Positions 30,351 through 42,149 of a stretch of DNA of 64,000 nucleotides are shown piece after piece; the stretch's first letter is position 1, and the number at the start of each line of letters is the position of its first letter. This DNA comes from Isoetes taiwanensis. Taxonomy: Eukaryota; Streptophyta; Lycopodiopsida; Isoetales; Isoetaceae. Under the pieces are notes generated by a model. That model searched no databases, had not been told where the DNA came from, and saw nothing but the letters and a program-made list of their open reading frames with translations. The translations under genes were made by a program, and so were the position numbers. The stretch covers positions 29,962,177-30,026,176 of the forward strand of contig JAJEKV010000001.1 in NCBI GenBank assembly GCA_021234155.1, read 5' to 3'.

Positions 30351-32096
30351 GGCTGAGGGAGCTATAAATGAAGATGAGTTGAACAAGGAAGATGCAACAC
30401 AACTTTATCCTATTCTGGTGATAGATGCACAGCAAGAAAAAGAGGTAAAAGAGTTAACCATCAACAAAAATGGGCAGGTAAGAACACTTTTCCTTGGAGA
30501 TCTATTTGATAGCAAAGATGAGGCCTCTTTAAAAATTTTCTTTGAGAGCTGGAAGGATGTATTTGCCTGGGATTATCTGAATTAGTAGGAGTGAGGACTG
30601 ATATCTGTGAGTTTGAAATAAAGATAAAAGAAGATGCTAAACCTGTAATGCAAAAACTCAGAAGAATAAATGCATCACTGCTTACCCTGATCAGAGAGGA
30701 ATTATTGAAGATGAAGGAAGCTGAGGTTATCAAAGAGATAACAAATCCTGACTGGTTGTCTTGCATTGTTCCAGTAGAAAAGAAAAATAAGAGCATTAGG
30801 ATCTGTATAGATTACAGGGATCTAAACAAGGCCACTATTAAAGATTGTTATCCATTACCATTTCTAGAAGAAGTGTTACATGCAACTGCAGGGAAAGAAA
30901 TATATTCCTTTTTGGATGGATTTTCAGGTTTCAATCAAATCAAGATAAAAGAGGCAGATCAAGCTAAGACCTCTTTCATAACCCCTTGGGGTACTTTTGC
31001 CATGATGAAAATGCCTTTTGGCTTGATGAATGCATCTGCTACCTTTCAAAGAGCAATGGATAAAATATTCCAAAGCATGCCAATGTCAAATTTTAGAGTT
31101 TTCTTGGATGATTTATGCCTAGGATCTTCTCAGACTAAGCATATGGAGTTGCTGACAATGACAATGGAATTGTGCAGGAAGGGGGTGGGTGTGCTTGAAT
31201 CCAAAAAGTGTGTATTTCTCTGTTCTAAAGGTGAATTGTTAGGTCATGAGGTATCTACTCAAGGGATCAAAGTGTCGAGAAGGAAAGATGGAGGCCTTGA
31301 AGAAATTAGCTCCACCTAAAACCTTTAAAGCGGTGAAAAGTTTCATGGGCTTGACAAGTTTTTTGAGAATGTATGTGCCTAACTTTTCACACATCATAAG
31401 TCCTTTGGCAGCTCGACCGCGTGTTGGCAAGTATAACAAGAATGAGAGCAAATTCATTGCAATAGAATGGACGGATGAATGTCAAGGCGCATTTGACACA
31501 TTGATAACCTCCATATGCCAATCGAGATTCTTAAACCACCAGACCTTGCTCAACCATTCCAGGCATATATCAGTGTCACTAGCAAAGCTGTAGGCATAGC
31601 ACTCATGCAGAAACATGGGATAATATCTTTTGCCAGCAAAATTTGGTCTGATGCTGAAAACAGGTACCCAAGAATGGAAAAAAGTGCAGCAGGAATAATG
31701 TTTTTCCTACAAAGGCTTGGTCATATAGTTCAGCACAATGAGGTAAAAGTAATGATGCATCAAAATCCTATTCCCATGCTGTTCCAGAAAACTCAGAGCA
31801 AGGCTAAGTTATGTAGATGGGCACGCAAGATCTGGGATTACAATCTAAAAGTTAGAACTGTCAAAACAATCAAGAGTCCTAGTGATTATTTGACCAATAA
31901 GGTGTTTGAGTTTGAAGATTTTGATGGTTTAAGTACTGATGAAGTGTGTGAAATTGCTACTAACCTTGTGCTATCCAGTAAGATGCAAGAAGACTGGCAG
32001 GATGAAATCATCAAGTTTCTCAAACATGAAGAGGTACCACAAAACTTCACAAGCAGTCAGTTGAGAAGATTCAAAGAAAGAGCAAAAAACATCTGA
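30351..32096 (+). pseudogene. pol: B reverse transcriptase and native RNase H, frameshifted
   Basis: Linker frame 30253-30585 ends in FESWKDVFAWDY; a shift at TTATCTGAA leads to RT (30591-31319): [49 protein letters not shown], active site VFLDDL (FLDD rather than YLDD) and LLGHEVSTQG. Another shift near 31270 leads to SFLRMYVPNFSHIISP; a third near 31515 to RNH (QPFQAYISVTSKAVGI, ASKIWSDAENRY, MEKSAAGIMF, VMMHQNPIPMLF, KLCRWARKI). As in A and E2, the first and third catalytic Asp of this RNase H are absent while the Glu is kept. Confidence 0.86.
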
Positions 32097-33277
32097 GAAT
32101 GATTGGAGATGTGCTATGTAAAATTGATCAATCTGGTGTTTTATTAAGGTGTGTTGACAGGTCAGAAGCTGAGTTGATACTGGAGGCTTGTCATGAAGGA
32201 ATTTGTGGAGGCCACTATGCAGCTGACACAACTGCAAAGAAAATACTCAGGTCTGGATACTATTGGCCTAGCTTGTTTAAAGATTGTTATGAAACCATCA
32301 GGAGATGCCATAAATGCCAGATACATGGTAGAAGAATTCTTCAGCCTGCTGCCTTGACTGGCATCACGTCTCCAGGTCCATTCCAAACTTGGGGACTAGA
32401 CTTCATAGGACCTATAAATCCAAATTCTCCCTCTCAACATGAATACATACTAGTGGCAACAGATTTCTTTACCAAGTGGGCAGAGGCTGTCCCATTGAGA
32501 CAAGCAAATGCTCTAACAACTGCTAGGTTCCTACATGAAAACATATGCACTAGGTTTGGCATCCCTCTGAAAATAGTTTCTGACAGAGGCACTCAGTTCA
32601 TGAATGATGTGATCAGCAACCTGCTAAAGACCTTGAAAGTAAAGCATGTGAAAAGCTCAAAGATACTACCCTCAAGGCAATGGCCAGGCTGAATCTACCA
32701 ACAAGGTGCTAAAAGCTATTCTCAAGAAAACAATAGAGGTGCATAAAAAAGATTGGCACCTTAAATTACATGATGCACTTTGGGCATATAGAACTACAAT
32801 TAAAAGTGCTACTAATCATACACCTTTTGCTCTTGTCTATGGTGTTGAGGCTGTTGTTCCAGTGGAATTGGAGTTACCCTCATTAAGGTTGGCTCTAAAG
32901 ATTCAAATGCGAGATAGAGGAAGCATCTGAGGGAAAGGTTTGATAGATTGCTCCATCTAGAAGAAGAGAGGTTTGAAGCAGAGAATACCATGTTGCTTAA
33001 GAAAGCAAAGGATGCAGCAGCATTCAAAGCCATTCACAAATTGCAAGGAAGTTTCAAAGAAGGAGAGCTGGTTCTCAAATGGGACAAGGCAAAGGAAAAC
33101 ACAGCAGGTAAATTTGACTGCTTATGGGAAGGGCCATACAAAATCTGTGGACAAGCAGGTACAAATTCTTACTTCCTAGAAGATATCACAACAGGTCAGC
33201 AGCTCATAAACCCTATAAACATATTGCATCTGAAAAGGTATTGGCAACAACATATTTGTATGAGTTTGTTTGAATAG
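32097..33277 (+). pseudogene. pol: B integrase, two frameshifts
   Basis: 32099-32692 carries the finger (EACHEGICGGHY, RCHKCQIHGRR) and the core with GLDFIGPINP and VSDRGTQFMND. A one-base shift at 32660 (KSSKILPSRQ for KSSSYYPQG) precedes the NGQAEST segment with the catalytic Glu; the frame 32706-32930 holds NHTPFALVYGVEAVVPVE. A second shift near 32905 precedes the C-terminal frame (EGELVLKWDKAKENT, GKFDCLWEGPYKI), ending HICMSLFE. All HHCC and DDE residues are present in the DNA. No chromodomain or env-like frame follows. Confidence 0.87.
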
Positions 33278-34237
33278 AGCAGTTAGTGGATAGTTAGCCA
33301 TTTGAGTTATTAGAAACACTAGCTTTAAAGTTAATAGGCATGTTCCTTAAAAATGTGGATGCTTGTGCCCTTTTAGTGTTATTGAGTGCTTGTGCTCTTT
33401 TAAGTGTTGTTTTGAAATTGCTTTCATAAGACAAAAAAAAAAGAGAAAAGAGAAAAAAGGAAAAAAGAGAAAATAGGTTTAACTTTGACATCTTGTGTGT
33501 ATTATGATGTTGCAGGTTGAGTTCACAATCATGACAGCATAAGAGGAGTTGTTTTCTAACATATATAAAACTTGTCATAACAGGTCCATCAGTCTGAGTA
33601 ATCTCCACCTGAGCAAACAGTTGCCCTCCAATTCATATCAGCGAAGAATTCTTCAGCGATCACGGGATCCCAAAAGCTAAATATTACCACAATTAGCTGG
33701 GAGAATGTGGCACTAACATCATATTTTTTCCACACCTGCAGGTTCACTTGATACATTCCATTCATGTTCATCTGCCTTTGTTCCATTCTCATCTAGCCCT
33801 TGCTTCCCAAATCTTTTTCAAGAGAGAGAACACAGCCTGCTACCTTCCATCAGCCTCCCATAAAGGTAGCTCAAGTCTAAGAAAAAGTCAGAAAACACTC
33901 CCAACTCCAATCACTGTTCCTACTCCACACATCTTTCAAAAGAAGTCAAGCAAGTCAAGTCAGGTCATGAGTCAAATCACTCTCAGAGTCTAGTCCCTGT
34001 TCCAGTTCCATATAAACATCCTTCTGAAGACATCCATTTAAACATCACTCACATCACTATGTCCATCTGTTCAGACTTTCCCCAACATAATTTCTTTTTT
34101 TTCATCTCTTTTTTTGTCATCATTGCTGCCCATGTTCTCAGAATTTCCATTTTCCTGCACTACCATCACCATTCTTCTGTCATATTTTGCTCACAAGGCT
34201 GAGGGGACCAGCCATTCCTTTTCCTTGTTTAGCATGA
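33278..34237 (+). other. B 3' untranslated region with internal polypurine run
   Basis: About 960 bp. A 40-plus-bp run of A and G with no T or C lies at about 33433-33473 (AAAAAAGAGAAAAGAG and similar), some 760 bp before the LTR. Near the end are the 17-nt hairpin (34197-34213) and TTTTCCTTGTTTAGCATGA, which directly abuts the LTR and is not purine-rich. Open frames here are short and without domains. Confidence 0.75.
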
Positions 34238-36577
34238 TGTTGCCCTGCTATGGCAACATGGCAAAGTGCCATCAAGTCTTATTCATGTTGCAGGAAAAAG
34301 AAGATACTATGTTGAAGAACCAAGTGAAGACATTGAACTGGAATCAAGGTCACACATTGAGAGGATCTAAGCATCTGGAAGTTTGGAAGACCCCTATGAA
34401 GTTGGCAAGCTATTAAAATGGTATCTTTTCTCCTTCATGTTGTCATATCTATTCCCCTACCTCACACTCCACATTTCCAACATTCCATCACCCCATACCA
34501 CCATACATCTCACACATAGCCTTTTGTTCCATAGTTGACCTACCACCACCTAAGGCACATTTTCAAAGTTGTTACACCAAAAGGATTGCCTAAGCATCAA
34601 GTTCTACATCATCTTTTGTCATCATGTCATTCCATTATCACACACTCCACACCATGTGGCTAAAAAAGGGGAGCATTTTATGCTAGCCAAAATACAAAAA
34701 AAGGGAAAGGAAAAGCTAAAACACGAGTTTGCCTAGTCACCACCTCCAAGTGACATGGCATGATGACTAGATACATATCTCATCACTTACAAAGCCACAT
34801 TGGTCCACTCATCATTTGCTACCTCCATAGGTCATTCACCAAGTTGCCACCTAAGCAACAAATGTCCACATCACCACATCACTCCATACCATGACATCAC
34901 TTAACACCATTACATCATTCCACATCATCACATCAACTTGCATCATCAAATGATGACTAGGCAAATGTTGACCAAACCCAAAAAGTTGGTCAACCATAAG
35001 ATTGAAATGATTGACAAATGTGCCTATTAGCCTTGTTCTTCCTCCTTGCCACCTCACCAAATCCCATATCTAATGCCTACTCACCCCATTCATTTTTTTT
35101 CTACAAAAACAAAGTATTGCATTTGAAGATTTGATAATACCACTGATAGCCCTCATGAAGCCATGCCGGCAAAAAAAAATTTTGAAAAAAGAGTGTGTAT
35201 TGATCTTCTAAGTGGCTTTCTTGGGAAACGTGCTTCATTTGAAAAAAAAAAATGGCAAAACCTACCTACATCTACCCCCATCTATCTACCCTCTCATCCC
35301 TCTGCCAAGTGGCGTCCCCACGGCATGCCAAGTCGAAACACGAGCCGAGCTTGGCGTGGGAGGAGACCACGTAATCAAGAGAGAGGAAAATAGCTCTCTA
35401 TTTATACCTTAGCCTCTTTTTTTGATTTACGCACTGTGGGATAATTGCTCAAGAAAACTCAGAACCCTAAAAATGTGACTTGCCAAGAACTTGTTTTTTG
35501 TCGATTGAACTGAGTAATCATTACATTGGCTAACCATTCTGTCCCTGTTGCACCCAAAGAAATGTCCAAACCAACCAAAAACATGGCCAAGATCCCGAAT
35601 TTGCCAAGATCCGGCCGGAAACAGAGTTTTCAAAAGGGGATTCATTCGACAGAGAAAAGTGTGGGCTTTTGCGCGATTCTGAGGGCAAGTACACGAAGTG
35701 TGAAGTCGGAATTGATGCTGAGAGTTCCTCCTGCCTTGAGAAATCTATCCTGAGGCACATTATGATCGATTTGTATCCAAAAAATTCATGATTTGTGTGT
35801 TTTAGAGATGTCTTGTTGACTGATCATCTTGATCATTAACATGATATCGAATGTGATGACTTTGATTCGAGTTTAATGAAAATCTGACCTTGGAAAATAT
35901 CATTTGATGCATTTGTATTTGAGTTGACTCTAGTAAATAAAAAAAAAAACAAACATACTTCTGCATTGGTTTGCATGCAAAGCTCCAGCTGCATTAGTGC
36001 AATCATTTAGGTAAGGAAAAGCAAAAAATAGAGAGGAGAAAGATCAATCCATTGATATTTTAAAGTCTGCCTCATTTTTCATGGATAATCAGGTGCTCAG
36101 ACATGCTTCTTTAATTACAGACTGAGTTTTTGACCCTGGAAATAGCATGCCCTTATTGTGCAGGGCTCATATTCACTGTTTGAATTTGGTTGGATCAAAA
36201 ATCTAGTGCCATTTTCATTTGGCAAAACTTAGTGCACTGTCCAGTCCATTGACCAATTTCTGACTTAGTCAAGAATCATTATTTCTCGCCAACCGTGAGG
36301 ACTCTTTGCATAGACTTTCTACAACACCTTCTTCAGATATTATTGTGGTATGCTATGCCAGTTTGGATCCAAAATGTCGAGTACATTGATCTCGATTACT
36401 GTTAGAATAAGACTAGTTTTTTGGCTTTTGGGAAACTAGTGAAATCTTGTTTTTACGGAAGTTTAAGAACAGATATCTCAGCACAGAGTGATCACCTCAA
36501 GTGATCTGGAGGTCCTAGACCAAAATTAGAGCTTCTTTGACCTGAGGTTGGTGGCTTAGCCAGGTTTGCCATCAACA
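34238..36577 (+). repeat. B 3' LTR
   Basis: 2340 bp, the same length as the 5' LTR and bounded by the same ends. The first 850 bp are nearly identical between the two. Most differences after about 35150 lie at CTG/CAG against CG, CCG or CGG (for example AAATCTGACC here, AAATCGACC in the 5' LTR). Removing those leaves few differences, which argues for a young insertion. Confidence 0.93.
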
Positions 36578-36582
36578 CTATT
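36578..36582 (+). repeat. Target site duplication of element B, right copy
   Basis: CTATT directly after the CAACA end of B; A2 gag continues with CCCACACTCTTTTTGG. It pairs with the copy at 25605-25609. Confidence 0.93.
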
Positions 36583-37860
36583 CCCACACTCTTTTTGGTG
36601 TCTTCCTTTATTAAAGGCTTATCTTCTAGACCAGAAATTCACAGGAAGCTTATCAAGATTCAAGCTGCGGAAGGTTTTGATTCCATCTACAAAGTTTTTG
36701 CCAAGACCAGCGAGTTAACCAAGATGTTTTCTATCCGAGGAAAAACACCATAGCTTTCATCATGACCCTTTTACCCCGATGCCAGCGATGGTCCTTATGA
36801 ATCTCACCATTACGTTCCTATTTATCTTTGTGCATAAAGAAAAGAAAAAAGAAGAAGCTGATTCTCAGATTTTAGAAGTCAAAGCAGACCTGACAAAGGT
36901 GACTGAAGCTTTAGCAGAAGTGACCAAACAACTTGTGGAGCTCAAGGCAAGCAGGGCAGGTAGAACTTACCCTGAATGTATTCATTGCAATAGAACTTCA
37001 CATCCAGCTGACATTTGTTATTGGCAAATATGTCCTAAATGTAAAAAGAAAGGTCACTTTTTGCAATGAAATTGGCCATACTGACCTTAGATGCACTGTT
37101 AAAGAATATTTTGCCAAGAGAGAGAAGAAATTTGAGGCAACTCCTCATGTAAGATTTGCAGAGCCTACTAGCTCTATAAGGTTTGTGCAAGCTACAGAAA
37201 TGCCAAAGACTGAAGAAGTGATGGTGGTACAAACCAGAAGTATGGGAGATTCCCACAGACCTGCTGAGCCTACCAAGTTTGTTCCAGAGCATTCCAGAAG
37301 ATCAGCACTGCCACTACCACCTGTTATGGAAACCCCCCCTCAAGAAATAGCTCCACCTCCCCAACAAAAATATGGTAAGAAGGATCATGACTTTGATGAG
37401 TTGGATGTTTTACTAAAAAATTCCAAAGTAAGTGTGGACCTATTTACATTGTTAAAGATTGCACCTGGTTATAGGAAAAAGTTATTACAACAAACTACTT
37501 TTAGTGAGGCAGTGGCTTGTGTAGGTGTTGCAAATGCCACTAATCTTATTCTGGCCCAAAATGAGGAGGATCCAGGTGCATTTATGTGCTCAGCTACTCT
37601 AGGAGGTTATTCTTTTTCCAATGTATTGTTGGATGGAGGCTCACTTTTAAATATCATGCCTTATCATGTTATGAAAAAATGTGGGCTCGAGATAGATAAA
37701 AGGTCATCTGTTTTGTTAAAATCTTTTTCTAATGCTAAGATATCACCAGTTGGAATTGTGACCAAGGTTCCATTAACTGAAGGCATTGTTGTAGCTGCCA
37801 ATTTTGTTGTTGTTGCTTTTGAAGATTTAGGAGAAGATGCACGACACATATATGATCTCT
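36583..37860 (+). pseudogene. gag: A2 Gag C-terminal part and protease
   Basis: Resumes gag after B (TLFLVSSFIKGLSSRPEIHRKL, then the coiled-coil-like EVKADLTKVTEALAEVTKQL). The first knuckle is intact, but a 26-bp deletion shared with A3-A5 removes the end of knuckle 2 and the start of knuckle 3 and shifts frame at CPKCKKKGHF. The frame 36933-37892 then carries GHTDLRC, VMVVQTRSM, the LLKNSKVSVDLFTLL helix and the full protease core with VLLDGGSLLNIMPYHV, so the 157-bp deletion of A1 is absent. Frame breaks again near 37770-37860. Confidence 0.87.
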
Positions 37861-38500
37861 TCTTTGGGAAGAAGGTGGATGGCTACAGTTGATGCTAGGC
37901 CAATCAGTGGTCGAAGGAGATGCATCATTTCAAATGGCACTCAAGTGGCCACAATCTATAACCAGGATGGTTCTTATGGCTTTAATGAAGAGGTACATTT
38001 TATCAAAGAAATGCTTATAGAAGAACCCCTAGGATCTTATAGTCTAGCAACCCCTAGCACAAAGAAAATTGATTTGATTCCTTTAATTAGAGAGTGTGCA
38101 CTACCCTCTGAAGATGGCAGAAAAGGTTGTTTATGGTTTGATTGCAGGTCTCGGGAAGCTAAAGCTATGGATATTTCAATTATACATATCTATGGGGATT
38201 CTCGGTTAGTGCAGACAGGGGTTAATGGTGAATACCAAGCTAAGAATGCTGATATGGAGCTCAGAGGAATCGGGTAATGGGAATGCTTGCTCATTTTACT
38301 TCTTGGGAAATCACTCATATCCCAAGGGAGCGAATTGGGAAGGCGATGCTTTGTGCGAGACACATTGATGACTTATTTATCCGAGGGAGCTATACCAGGA
38401 GGAAGATCTCGATGAGGATGATGCTAAGGAGCTTTGTCCCATACTAGTTATAAATGCATCTCAGGAAAAAGCAATCAATGAAGTTATAATCAACAAGCAT
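37861..38500 (+). pseudogene. A2 protease end, deleted aRNH and linker
   Basis: 37837-38277 reads RRWMATVDARP, ISNGTQVATIYNQDG, EEPLGSYSLATPSTKKIDLIPL, then GCLWFD and the deletion junction shared by all A units. The aRNH remainder (IIHIYGDS, then HIPRE and ADAL equivalents) is scattered over frames by small indels, many at former CAG/CTG positions (TCGGTTAGTGCAGAC for TCAGTTAGTCTGCAGAC). Confidence 0.75.
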
Positions 38501-39960
38501 GGCCAACAAAGAACTTCTGCTTGTGGGAGATCTTTTTGACACACAAAACAAGGAAGAGATCAATAAATTCTTTGAAGAGAGGAGTGATGTGTTTGCACGG
38601 GATTATTTCGAGCTTATTGGTATCAAAGAGGAGGTATGTCAATTTGAAATTAAAATTAAGGAAGGGTGTAAGCTTTGTCTTCCGAGAAGTTAAGAAGAAT
38701 AAATGCTTCACTTTTAGATCTAATCAAAGATGAATTGCATAAGATGTTGGATGCAGGTGTCATTGTAGAAATCATTAACCCCGAATGGGTATCCTGCATT
38801 GTTCGAGTGAAAAAAAAAAAGAATGGAACTTTGAGAATTTGCATAGATTATCGAGATTTGAACAAAGCCACCATAAAAGATTGTTATCCTTTGCCTTTTT
38901 TGGAAGAAATTCTATATCTTTATTTGCAGGAGGAAAGACATGTACTCATTTTTGGATGGTTTTTCAGTGGTTCAACCAGATTAGCATCAAAGAGGAAGAC
39001 CAGCCAAAGACTTCATTTATCACTCCCGGGGTACTTATGCTATGAAAAGAATGCCATTTGGCACGATGAATCGCCAGCTACTTTCCAAAGAGCAATGGAT
39101 GTCATTTTCAAAACCATGGCTGCTGAAGAATTTAGAGTGTATCTAGATGACCTTTGTTTGGATTCTCATTCTAATAACCATGTGGAATTGCTTGCAAAAT
39201 CTGCTCTTTATGCAGGACTTCAGAGTCAATCTAAATAAAAAGAAATGCATCTTTTTTGCATCCAAAGGACAACTCTTGGGACATGAAGTATCCAGCCAAG
39301 GTATTCAAGTTGCTCAAGATAAAATTGAAGCCCTCAAAAAATTAGTACCTCCCAAGAATTTGAAGCAGGTTAAGAGTTTTATTGGTATGACAAGTTTCCT
39401 TAGGATGTATATTCCAAATTTTGCTCATATTTTAAGTCCAATCTCTAGGTTGACCAGGATAGGGAAGTTTTCTAAATCTGAAAGCAAGCACATACCTATC
39501 ACATGGACTCCAGAATGCCAAGAAGCTTTTGACTTTCTTATTTTATCTATATGTGAAGCTACTCTTTTAAAGAAACCAGATTTGAGCCTGCCATTTGAGG
39601 TTTATATCACTGTTACTAAAAAGGCTATAGGTTTAGCCATTTTGCAGGATAAGCACACCATAGTTTTTGCAAGCAAACAATGAAGTGCGCCCTTGAAGAA
39701 AGATATACCAGAATAGAAAAAAGTGCTGCTGCTCTCATGTTCCTCATCAATAGGCAAGGGCATCTACTTCTGAAAAGCCAAGTTCAAGTTCATATGAAGC
39801 AAAATCCAATGGGATTGCTATTTGGTAAAGCAACTAATAAACCAAAAATTCAGAGGTGGGCTTGTAAGTTGCAAAGTTATGATATCTCTCAGAAAAGAGT
39901 TGCACTTGACACGAAATCCTAGCCTCTACTTGCCTTATATATTTTTGATCATGAAGATGA
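38501..39960 (+). pseudogene. pol: A2 reverse transcriptase and native RNase H
   Basis: RT motifs are spread over frames 38499-38693 (FFEERSDVFARDY), 38675-39238 ([15 protein letters not shown], the active site VYLDDL, LDSHSNNHVEL) and 39147-39683 (KKKCIFFASKGQLLGHEV, SFLRMYIPNFAHILSP, VYITVTKKAIG). The RNH end is at 39680-39922 (IEKSAAALMF, KQNPMGLLF, KIQRWACKL). It carries the LDSHS and NKKKC variants shared with A3 and A5. Breaks such as GCACGATGAATCGCC for GCCTGATGAATGCC look like CTG-site errors. Confidence 0.85.
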
Positions 39961-40054
39961 ATTGAATACTCTCGACACACCTCACTTGCGGTAGCACATT
40001 TAGAGGCTTCGAGGGAAGATCAAGTCAAAGGAGGATGGCAGCAACCCATTAGAG

Positions 40055-41303
40055 ATGATCATCTCCCCAAATCTCACTTCAAATCAAAGAAGGAGACTCA
40101 AGGACAAGTGCAGACAATTCAAGCTGATAGATAATGTTCTGTGCAAAGTCAATAGGGATGGGATTTTGCTGAGATGTGTAAGTGAAGATGAATCTGCCTT
40201 AATTATTAGGGAAATGCATAAGGGTATCTGTGGGGGACATTTTGCTGGGGATACCCTTGCCAAAAGATCCTTAGGTCTGGGTATTATTGGCCTACTGTTT
40301 TTAAAGATTGCTATGAGATCATAAAGACTTGCCATAAGTGTCAGATTTTTAGCAAAAGGATTTTATTACCAGCTGCCCTGAATCCTATTATCTCCCCAGG
40401 ACCTTTTCAAATTTGGGGGTTAGATTATATTGGTCCTATTAACCCTTCTTCTCTGGGTCAACATCAGCATATTATTGTGGCTCTGAGACTATTTTTACTA
40501 AATGGGCAGAGGCCATACCTTTGAGGCAAGCCAATGCCCTCACCACTGCAAGATTCTTACATGAGTTTGTTTGCTCTAGGTTTGGTATTCCTTTCCAGAT
40601 ACATTCTGATAGGGGTACTCCCTTTGTTAATGAAGTCATTACTAATTTGTTGGGTATTTTGAAGGTCAAACATACCAAGAGCTCCTCATACTATCCTCAG
40701 GGTAATGGACAAGCTGAAGCTACTAACAAAGTGTTGAAAAACATTTTGCAGAAAACAATTGAGGTCAACAAAAGGGATTGGCATATCAAAATAGTGGATG
40801 CACTTTGGGCTTATAGAATCACTATCAAAACAGCTACAAACCATACACCTTTCAATTTGGTTTATGGCATAGAAGCAGTCCTACCAGTAGAACTCGAGCT
40901 ACCTTCCTTAAGATTAGCTCATAAATTGTGCTTACCTTTTGAACATGCCTTACAGGAGAGACCGGATGCCTTGTTACATTTGGATGAGTACATAATGGAA
41001 GCTGAGAACACAAACTTGCTGAAAAAGGCTAAAGATCTGGCTGCATTTAAGGCTGCCCACAAAATACAAGGCACCTTTAAAAAAGGAGAGCTTGTTCTCA
41101 AATGGAACAAGTCAAAGGAGGACTCAGCTGGCAAATTTGATAACATTTGGGAAGGACCCTTTGTAGTCTTTGGATCCCGCGGTACAAATTCTTATTGGCT
41201 ACAAGAAGTTTGCTTGGGGGATGCCATCGCCAAATCCTATCAACATCCTGCGCTGAAAAGGTATTGGGACCAGCATACTTGCTTTCTCTCTTTTTTACAT
41301 TAA
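40055..41303 (+). pseudogene. pol: A2 integrase, frameshifted
   Basis: The frame 40055-40324 covers CRQFKLIDNVLCKVNRDG and the finger start (REMHKGICGGHFAGDT), then shifts at CCCTTGCCAAAAG (others CCACTGCCAAAAAG). TCHKCQIFSKRI and GLDYIGPINP follow in another frame. The frame 40521-41303 holds HSDRGTPFVNE, GNGQAEATNK, NHTPFNLVYGIE and GKFDNIWEGPFVV, with further errors near the C-terminus. The second Asp, mutated in A1, is intact here. The RNH-INT linker has the net 14-bp deletion shared by A2-A5, so INT is out of frame with RNH. Confidence 0.86.
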
Positions 41304-42149
41304 AAGCTTAGAAGTTTGTAGTAGATTTAAAGTAGTTAGATCAGTTTGACTTTTGAGCATCTTTATTCCAAAGCAGGCTAGATCAGTTTGATTTTTGAGC
41401 ACACTACTCTAATATGATTGGTTTCATGTTTTCTAGGATGACCGACCGGACAAAGTATACATGATTTCAAGAACGGACTGATGCTACTAATTACCAAGTG
41501 TCATATGCGGGAGCACCCCTTCCTCCATTTTCTCATCTGTTTTAAATAGTCCTACCATCCACTCACCCCTTATTCCTCTTTCATACCCCCTACCAAAGAC
41601 TCTGCAAGAAAGTCACCTTCACCATCATAGCAGAGTTGCAAGTAATTGAGACTAATTGGTTTTGTGTGTTTCCATGACGGGTGCACTCTTGTTCCATCTT
41701 TCTCATCGTCACATTTAGTCCTACCTACCATTTAAAACCTCTCATTCTTGTTTTCATTCCCAAGCACTCGCAATTCATCTTTACCATCATAGCGAGCTTC
41801 AACCTTTGAAGATCAAGGAAGGAGCATACATTTTCTTGTTTTGGCGAGGCCTCAAGCACTTGCACACTCACTTCATCTCCAGTTCATCACCACCTCACCA
41901 TATCCACACTCACTTTCTTTTCACTCACCTCATTCCATTCACAATCATTCCACCACCCTTTTTGTCATACTCACATTCATTTCTACCTTTTTTCCCTCAC
42001 CACATTCATACTCACTTCACCCACACTTGCATTTCACACTCTCATATCTCTATTTGGACAACTTGGCACAAAATTGAAGACCCTCTAGTTATTCATTTTT
42101 TGACATCACATGGGTGAGGGGACCAGCCTTTTTCTTGTTTTTGGCGAGA
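41304..42149 (+). other. A2 3' untranslated region
   Basis: Matches the A1 3' UTR throughout, including both TTTTCTTGTTTTGGCGAG motifs (the second with one extra T) and a copy of the 17-nt hairpin with GGGTG for GGCTG near 42113. Many one-base differences from A1 sit at CAG or CTG. No gene seen. Confidence 0.75.

Larger units (their letters stand above)
25610..36577 (+). mobile_element. B: complete Ty3/gypsy Tat-like LTR retrotransposon nested in A2 gag
   Basis: 10968 bp with two 2340-bp LTRs, tRNA-Gln PBS, gag, PR, aRNH, RT, RNH, INT and a 3' UTR, flanked by a 5-bp duplication. Its proteins are clearly related to family A but distinct throughout, and its LTR is largely unrelated except for the terminal hairpin, the GATCAC palindrome and the end. 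Coding frames are interrupted by several one- or two-base shifts, often at CAG/CTG. Equal LTR lengths suggest a recent insertion. It is the best candidate here for a recently active element. Confidence 0.93.
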
